A stretch of 64,000 nt of DNA from Echinometra lucunter (lineage: Eukaryota > Echinodermata > Echinoidea > Camarodonta > Echinometridae), in assembly GCA_029962745.1 (NCBI GenBank), contig CM057165.1:1008093-1072092 (forward strand), written 5' to 3'. Numbering within the stretch: the first letter of the stretch is position 1; each line of letters begins with the position of its first letter. A program made the translations under genes and the position numbers. The notes under the pieces were generated by a model that ran no database searches, was not told the origin of the DNA, and worked only from the letters and a program-made list of their open reading frames with translations. This document shows, one piece after another, positions 58,437 through 64,000 of this stretch.

Positions 58437-58690
58437 TTAGCTAATAAGTTGCCTGACCTTGCAGATAACAGCCCTGATATCCGGCCTTACACCAGAAATA
58501 TAAACAATTGTAAATGAGATTTCTATCTTAAAAACGCAATTCATTGTAGCCATAAACGTATTCCAGATGACAGGAGTTGCAGTACGTTCTGCTTCGAATA
58601 GAAAGAGCTCAAATGCAAACATCATGAGCACACAACAAAGAATTTGAAAGGAAGTCATTAAACCTGGAGAGTAGGTGTAATTCTGGAGAA
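58437..58690 (-). CDS. Candidate terminal exon of a membrane protein
   Basis: A minus-strand frame opens after a 3' splice-like site (TTTCTAACCTTCTCCAG, then AATTACACC) and runs about 82 codons to a TAA. It contains two hydrophobic stretches, the first TSFQILCCVLMMFAFELFLF, the second ending ISFTIVYISGVRPDIRAVIC, followed by a basic tail KVRQLIS. Hydrophobic helix, tyrosine, PDIR and short amphipathic basic tail recall helix 7 and helix 8 of rhodopsin-like receptors, though NPxxY is absent. A segment of an MFS/SLC22-like carrier is an alternative. Without partner exons it may be a pseudogene fragment or chance. Confidence 0.25.
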
Positions 58691-59358
58691 GGTTAGAAAT
58701 AAATTATTTCCGAGCTTTCTCGTTCTTTTTATTTCTATTTACAGTATAGTCAATTAGCAATGTGTAGTCAAAGGGACAATATTTTCATTGCCAAAATGCT
58801 TCAATAACGATTAGAATTGGCTGAAAGTGTTGAACAAATTCTGATAGGCACAAAATGAATATCTGCAGTTCCAAAACAAGTTTCTTCCTTTCAAGATTTG
58901 ATTTAGTCAAGTCAAGCTAAGATTTACGCAGGCTGGTACAATAGCCAATCATCATCCTCGCAAGGAATTAACTATATGGCATTCAACAAGTCATTGAACA
59001 CAGTGTAATTACTTGTATTTCTTGCAAAGCAGCGACCGCGTAGAACATACCCGGTGTTAAAATGTACATATATATATATAGCATCTTTAATATCCTGTGT
59101 GTTAGGCTAGTGCAGAAAATAATACATGTGCATTTATCTTTTTGATTATGATTTTAAACAATACGTGGCAATCTTCTCGTGTTGACTTTTTCTTACAAAT
59201 GCATGAAATCTTATGATTATCAATCATCTGAGCGTTTATCAATAGAAGAAAATGTATCACGTAGAAAACCATGCATAACTCCCAGAAATAGAGGGAAAAT
59301 TGAGAAATTGAAAATGTATATAATGAGGAAATAAGGAAGACCAGAAATGGTTATTTTA
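58691..59358. other. Unique AT-rich sequence
   Basis: Nothing recognisable apart from a short AT repeat near 59067. Confidence 0.4.
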
Positions 59359-59391
59359 CCCCCCCCCCCCCAAAAAAAAAAAAAAAAAAAA
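59359..59391. repeat. Composite C13-A20 homopolymer
   Basis: A pure C run passes directly into a pure A run. Confidence 0.9.
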
Positions 59392-59439
59392 TCAATCATC
59401 TGATATACAAACTAATAACTGTTTGCAGATGTACACTGT

Positions 59440-59728
59440 ATCTATTGAACCCGGTCATTAGGATATCAAGTAATTTGTATACTTGTATGTATATGTGTAA
59501 TTCATTTCTCCATTTCATTTTGTTGCTGTTATCTGGGGTTTTGATGGTTGTTATTGAATAGCATTGTTACCAAACAAAGCCTCATGGAAGACTACCAGTA
59601 TTGGCAAAACGTGCCACCCTGCATGAATATCAGAAATAAATAAACAAATGAATAGATAGATGAATAAATAAATAGATTAATGAATGATGAATGAGTAAAT
59701 AAATGAATGAATGAATAAATAATCAACC
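59440..59728 (+). mobile_element. Possible LINE 3' end with AAAT/TGAA tail
   Basis: A T-rich stretch resembling a 3' UTR is followed by GCCTCATGGAAGACTACCAG, TGCCACCCTGCATGAATATC and impure AAAT/GAAT repeats (59632-59728). The block order resembles the other LINE tails, but the sequence differs, suggesting a related family. Confidence 0.4.
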
Positions 59729-60057
59729 ATTCATATTTTGTTCTAGACGATTTCGTCTTAGAATTTACCCTCAATCAGTATAATTATGTCGATATTGTTA
59801 TGTAGACATTATATTACACCAAAATTCATTCAAGATTGCGTGACCACTGGAATAAAGTGTGAATACTATGCAGTGCTTTTAGGCTTTTAAGGATTACAGA
59901 AGAACAAAATCTACAAGCTATAGCCATGCATTTCTACATCTTGGAATCGAACTTCGTAGTTATTACCTATTGCAGTTTAATAACACTACATTGTCGTAAA
60001 TGTCGACGATCTCCAGTAGTGATGATTTTAAAATTTAATATAATTTATTTCCGTTTT

Positions 60058-60520
60058 ATTTCCACAGGGTAGCCCTTTCAGTGGTAAAAGTGATTTTCAA
60101 AGGGGCCCTGCATCACAATAAAAAACGATACAGTTTTACAGAGAAATATCAATATGACAGCAAGTAATACAAAAATACAGAGAAACAAAAATGTACAAGA
60201 TAAAAAAAGAGACTAAGTCTACAGAAAAATGAAAAAATGAAAAAGAAGAAGAAAAAAAACCTAAATGAATTATGACTGTACACAAAAAGGGGAAAATAGA
60301 AGAAAACAGCCAACAAACCATCTTGGGCCTAAACCAGCAATTTAGGAATAAAGTAGTCAGTTGTGAAAAGACTTTTGCATTTTGTCTTGAACAAATGAAG
60401 GGATTTAGTATCTCTAACAATGAGTGGAGCCTTGTTCCATAGGAATTGAACATGGTATTGAAAGGACTTCTTCATATACTCAGTTTTCGGTCTTGGTATA
60501 AAGAGAGGAGTAGACTTGGG
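60058..60520 (-). mobile_element. LINE remnant: reverse-transcriptase ORF C-terminus and 3' end
   Basis: On the minus strand the frame ending at 60329 reads FIPRPKTEYMKKSFQYHVQF, then LWNKAP and SLHLFKTKCKSL. This is the PR-x-KT ... F-x-Y-x-x-x-x-LWN ... FK signature common at the end of the endonuclease/reverse-transcriptase ORF of L2/CR1-like non-LTR elements. A stop and a ~270-bp T-rich 3' UTR follow, then the tail GATGCAGGGCCCCTTTGAAA ... AAGGGCTACCCTGTGGAAAT. It is 5'-truncated or interrupted near 60520; upstream is G-rich foreign sequence. No RT catalytic motif is present, so it is dead. Confidence 0.75.
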
Positions 60521-60542
60521 GGTGCACTGGGTGCACATGCAT

Positions 60543-60565
60543 CCCCCCCCCCCCCCCCCCCCCCC
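60543..60565. repeat. Poly-C run (23 C)
   Basis: The longest G/C homopolymer in the window. Confidence 0.93.
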
Positions 60566-61069
60566 GCTGAGGCAGAGGAGTTGCGCCCCTAGCAACCAAA
60601 AAAAAATTAAAAAAATTTGCCCCCCATTTTCTGCTTTCAACAACTTAAAAGGGGGGGGCACAAGACCCGGGACCCATAAAAAGAGAAATGAAAGGAGAAG
60701 GAAAGTGAAATTAGAGGGGGAAACAAGGAAAATAAAAACCAGAAATCGGGAAGCGCTTCCTCGCTTCGCTCGCGAGCATTTAAGTAACTTAACTAATACC
60801 GATGATAATTACAAATCTTACGAAAGGAATCAGTTTACATTTTGTGTCTCAATCTGATGTCATAGGCTACTGTTCTTCCACTCATAGAATGTTAGTAATA
60901 TAACCACATCTGGATTTCACTCCAAGAAATCGACCTCGAAATAGACACATTTTCCCTAGATAATGGCCTAGATAAAAACAAAAGTTCACATTTTTCGTTA
61001 TTGTTCGCTACTAACAAGATGATTTCGGGCACTGCAATCAGCCTATTTCAGAAGGGAGTTAGCAAAGTA
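60566..61069. other. Unassigned repeat-like sequence between LINE pieces
   Basis: It contains poly-A and G7 runs and a CTCGCTTCGCTCGCGAGC palindrome-like stretch near 60760; no coding region. Confidence 0.4.
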
Positions 61070-61775
61070 CAATATTTGGGCAGCGAGGTGGTTTACAAAT
61101 TTACGTAAAAACATTTACTGTATTTTGCTGACGAGTACATACATATATATATATTTTTGGCGGGGATCGCTGACTTTCATCGCTGGAAAATAAAATAGTT
61201 TCAGACTGTGAGTGAGGTTCAGACATGGGTGATCAAATAGATTATTTAGATATCTTATAGGCTTATAGCGTATTTCGATGACGAAATAATATTTCTACAA
61301 TGAAAAGGAGTATATTTTTCCTTGCTAGCTGCGCTCACTCGTTTTGTATTTATTGTCTTGCAAAGCAAATGAAACCGGCAAGTGAAATGACCAAGTAAAG
61401 AATTTAGATCTTTCATAGGCCCATAATGTAATTTGCTGAAAGCATTAAATAATTGTGTAATGGTTTTTGGAAAGCAAACGAATTCGGGCGAGCGAGGTGA
61501 CCGAATGAATAATTTCGATGTTCCATATGCTGACAATGTAATTTACTAATTTCGCTCACTCGTAATGCTTAGAAACAGGGTGGTTTTGGACATCAATGGA
61601 CCAGGAACGTGCCAAAATAAAAGGCGTTGGCAGCGAGGTAACCAGATATGAATTTTAGATATAGGCCTATAGAGGTCCAATATTATATTTTGATAACAAA
61701 ATAACACTTCTTTCATTTAAAATAAAGCTGTAATTTTTGGCTTGCTCGCTTCTCTCGCTCGCAGTATAAAAAAAA
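61070..61775 (+). repeat. Decayed tandem array, unit about 110-150 bp
   Basis: A block like GGCNAGCGAGGTGACCNNAT recurs near 61077, 61377, 61487 and 61627. Each is followed by AATTTAGAT, TATAGGCCTATA-like and AATGTAATTTGCTGA-like segments, with a similar body near 61223. TCGCTCACTCG/CTCGCTTCTCTCGCTCGC spacers close three units. It is diverged and non-coding. Confidence 0.6.
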
Positions 61776-61913
61776 CCCCAGGGTGATATCTAGCAAGATG
61801 TGTCATTTTCCCCAAACACTGCCAAATTTAAAAACGCTGTACGTCCCTAAAGACATCTTGTTTCGAAATTGCTGTTGTTATTGTTAACATGATAGAAATA
61901 ACAGTATGCATAT

Positions 61914-61946
61914 TACACACACACGCACACCCACCCTCACACACTT
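61914..61946 (+). repeat. CA-rich microsatellite
   Basis: Impure CA repeat with GC and CC interruptions. Confidence 0.85.
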
Positions 61947-61998
61947 TTCCACTCGGTGCCCCCTCAATGCGTAGACCCCTGGTACGCCACTGGTTCTA

Positions 61999-62230
61999 AT
62001 TTTGTAAACTTTAGTTCCGCCTACCCAAGATGTGCACCTCCCCATCCCCAAACGCCCTTGCCAGGGCATACCTCGTTTGTATCTGCGGGGTTTTAAAGGA
62101 TATTAGGTCTCTCAGATATTCAGGGGCAAGCCCATTTATTACCTTGAACATGAATAAACAAACCTGGTAGTCAACTCTTTGAGAAATAGACGGTCAGTTT
62201 AACTTTCTAAGTAATGTTGTGTTGGGTGTA
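61999..62230 (-). mobile_element. LINE remnant: segment just upstream of the RT C-terminus
   Basis: The minus-strand frame reads LLRKLN, then an in-frame TGA where LINE proteins usually have W, then PSISQRVDYQVCLFMFKVIN and GLAPEYLRDLISF. This is the L-x-W-x-P-x-x-x-R-x-x-Y/F ... F-K-x-x-N-G-L-A-P-x-Y-L block typical of L2/CR1-like non-LTR elements. The TGA shows loss of function. In a complete element this block lies roughly 30-40 residues before the PRPKT block found at 60520, so both may be one copy split by insertion. Confidence 0.75.
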
Positions 62231-63149
62231 AAAAAAAAAATAAATCAGCATTTAAAACTAATCATGAACCGTAACCTATGACTAGAGTGTTACAGAGTAC
62301 AGTTAACTGAAACTGGAATATTTAAGTTAAGAAGAGGTGACGCTATCCAAAATTTCTGTGATTATTCCATCATCAATCTGCCCACCTCCAACAAGTGCAA
62401 TATTTTCGACACGTGAATGTTTAGAAGTGTGAGGTCAGACAATGGGCTTCCCGTGATGGAAGGATGCAAGTATGGTATCCTTTATAGAACGCATCGAAAA
62501 GGAAGTCAAGAAAACATTCGTACATTTTGCTGACATTTGTAAATAACGATCTGGATCACACCTGTGCAAACCAAAGGTTGTGGGGAATATATCACCTATC
62601 AAACATCTTTAGTTCGAGCGGGCAGCAACCTGACTCTTGTTGAACCAAGAAGAAAAGAGAGCGAGAATAGTTCGTTTTTCTCTTAATCCGGGAACGTCGT
62701 CTACTGACAGCTCGAAGTAAATGAGAATGTTTATTTTCTATTGATACGTAGATAAAACGTCTGCACAGAGAACCCAAAAGGTGTTCAATCCGTTAAATGC
62801 AAAAAAGTGTAGCGCTCTTCTTGCTTCTGGCAGATGGTTATTATCATTATGAATGTTATTCCGGAACAGTTCACACACGTTTTGTTTGAGCACCACAGCA
62901 CTGGAGAAATCATACGACCATGAATTGTCCGGTTTTAATTATACGTTGTGTGTTGAGCTTTAACATTGACTATTCCAAGTAATCAAAATAAACCCAGAGA
63001 GGTGAGTGTACTTATTAACAGAGTGACTATGCACTGCCTTGAAACTATCTATTTCACTCATGGGAAACTGGACTGTTAAGGGAAAAATAGCTGATCTTTC
63101 AAAAACCTCCCTCTTTAACCTTAGCAAGTTACATTTAGCCTCTGTGAAA
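62231..63149. other. Unique sequence
   Basis: No element or exon recognised. Confidence 0.4.
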
Positions 63150-63231
63150 TTGTCATCAGTTTTACTACTGCTCTTCCTTCTGGCCCTCCAATTAATATCA
63201 CCTCGACAATGCCAGGTACCTATTCAATACA

Positions 63232-63398
63232 CCAGGGGCCCGTTGCATAAAACTTTTGCCAGATATTTTTCTGGCAAAAAAAAAGTCTGGCAAATTTTTA
63301 TGTAATGGAAAACTATGGCAATATATTTTTTGCCATAGTTTCCTCAAATTTCCCATAAAAAAAAACTCCGGCAAAAGTTTTATGCAACGGGCCCCTGG
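63232..63398. mobile_element. Fold-back MITE, family a, copy 3, nested in SINE
   Basis: The termini CCAGGGGCCCGTTGCATAAA and TTTATGCAACGGGCCCCTGG are exact complements. The interior matches copies 1 and 2. Confidence 0.9.
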
Positions 63399-63459
63399 GT
63401 GGGCAGGGACATTATGAGGGCAAAACACATTGTCCATAGAATGATGTAAGCTATTTTAA

Positions 63460-63842
63460 GGGGATTTCACACCGGGCCTGCCTAGAGTTGCGTAGTGTTA
63501 CGTACCGGGTACGCCGAAATAGGCTGTGTACTAAAAAAAATGCTGCGCGCAGGATCGCAGTCGGAGAGAGAAGGAAGCAAGCTATCGGAAGGACGAGAAG
63601 AAGTGTGGATTTTTCGTCAGCCTGGCGTAGGGTAGCGTACTTGCTTAGTAGCGTAGTGTCGCGTAGACTTGCGTAAAAACTGCGTGGCAGTTCGCCGAGA
63701 GTACGGAAAAAATTAAACATGTTTAATTTTTTGCGTCCATTTCGCGTACCCATTTGCGTCCCTCGACGTAGGGCCGAGTAAGCTCGGCGTAGTCGCTACG
63801 CAACACTACGCAACTCTACGCAATGCCCGGTGTGAAACCCCC
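63460..63842. mobile_element. CpG-rich inverted-repeat element (GCGTAG-rich), nested in SINE
   Basis: GGGGATTTCACACCGGGC and the complement of GCCCGGTGTGAAACCCCC form 18-bp terminal inverted repeats with one mismatch. Next inward, GAGTTGCGTAGTGTTACG pairs approximately with CAACACTACGCAACTC. The interior is rich in GCGTAG/CTACGC words, and a 26-bp perfect palindrome (arm AAAAAATTAAACA) lies near 63706-63731. CpG density is far above the surroundings. No ORF of note. Confidence 0.85.
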
Positions 63843-64000
63843 TGCAGAGCGAGGCTCGAAGCAGAAACCTCTGATATGAGAGGTAAGAGCCTTCACCATT
63901 ACCATGATTACGTCGAATTCATGTACTTCCTGGGTTCATCACGTGAATAATTTCTACTCTTGCTGCATCAAGAATGTTTCCATTCAAGAAGGTTAACTCG

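Larger units (their letters stand above)
63150..63905 (-). mobile_element. tRNA-derived SINE, type D, split by two insertions
   Basis: AGTTTTACTACTGCTCTTCC (63158), GGGCAGGGACATTATGAGGG with GCAAAACACATTGTCCA (after 63398) and CTCTGATATGAGAGGTAAGA with GCCTTCACCATTACC (after 63842) align in order with the SINE at 53611-53866. It is broken by a family a MITE (63232-63398) and by a second inverted-repeat element (63460-63842). Confidence 0.82.

Noticed and set aside
1..64000. CRISPR arrays, rRNA genes, prokaryotic operons or LTR retrotransposons
   Set aside because: No regularly spaced direct repeats with unique spacers, no rRNA-like blocks, no gene clusters and no paired long terminal repeats were seen.

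Overview
This is eukaryotic, AT-rich, repeat-dense DNA with no complete, confidently recognisable protein-coding gene. The density and type of mobile sequence suggest a marine invertebrate deuterostome, most likely an echinoderm such as a sea urchin: tRNA-headed SINEs, small fold-back elements opening with CTGGGGCCCGTT-like termini, and many microsatellites. That assignment rests on remembered resemblance and was not searched. The window is best read as intergenic or long-intron sequence.

Region by region. 1-5 kb is mostly unique sequence with a 61-nt near-perfect hairpin (961-1021) and one antisense SINE. 5-8 kb is a repeat island: a SINE, three different fold-back elements (two abutting at 6632/6633) and a decayed ~205-bp tandem array. 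8-14 kb is mainly unique and holds a possible signal-peptide first exon at 12935. 14-19 kb has a SINE, a ~790-bp element with ~230-bp inverted arms, a 195-bp tandem duplication and a fold-back element. 22-30 kb has inverted-repeat elements, a SINE inserted into a GGTGCA-rich element, a CpG-rich patch and a complete GGTGCA-rich element. 31-38 kb has CTT and CAT microsatellites, a TTTAAAC-rich element, a fold-back element interrupted by a short retroposed insert with a 13-bp target duplication, and a SINE with a perfect 11-bp duplication. 38-41 kb has two back-to-back perfect palindromes, four perfect TGACGTCA sites in about 1.2 kb and a textbook-like core promoter (CCAAT, CRE, TATA, initiator) upstream of two short ORFs. 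41-56 kb is SINEs, LINE tails, microsatellites and more fold-back copies. 57.8-58.2 kb is an array of a 16-bp motif that reverses orientation midway, so the whole block can fold back on itself. 60-62.3 kb carries remains of a LINE reverse-transcriptase C-terminus on the minus strand, split by foreign sequence. 63.1-63.9 kb is a SINE interrupted by two different inverted-repeat elements.

The mobile elements are connected. Two SINE types end in the same 3' tail as the LINE fragments (CAGGGCCC...GGCTACCCTG), which suggests SINE use of the LINE machinery. Five different fold-back families share a short terminal motif, which suggests a common, absent transposase. Protein-coding calls other than the LINE remnants are low-confidence candidate exons.
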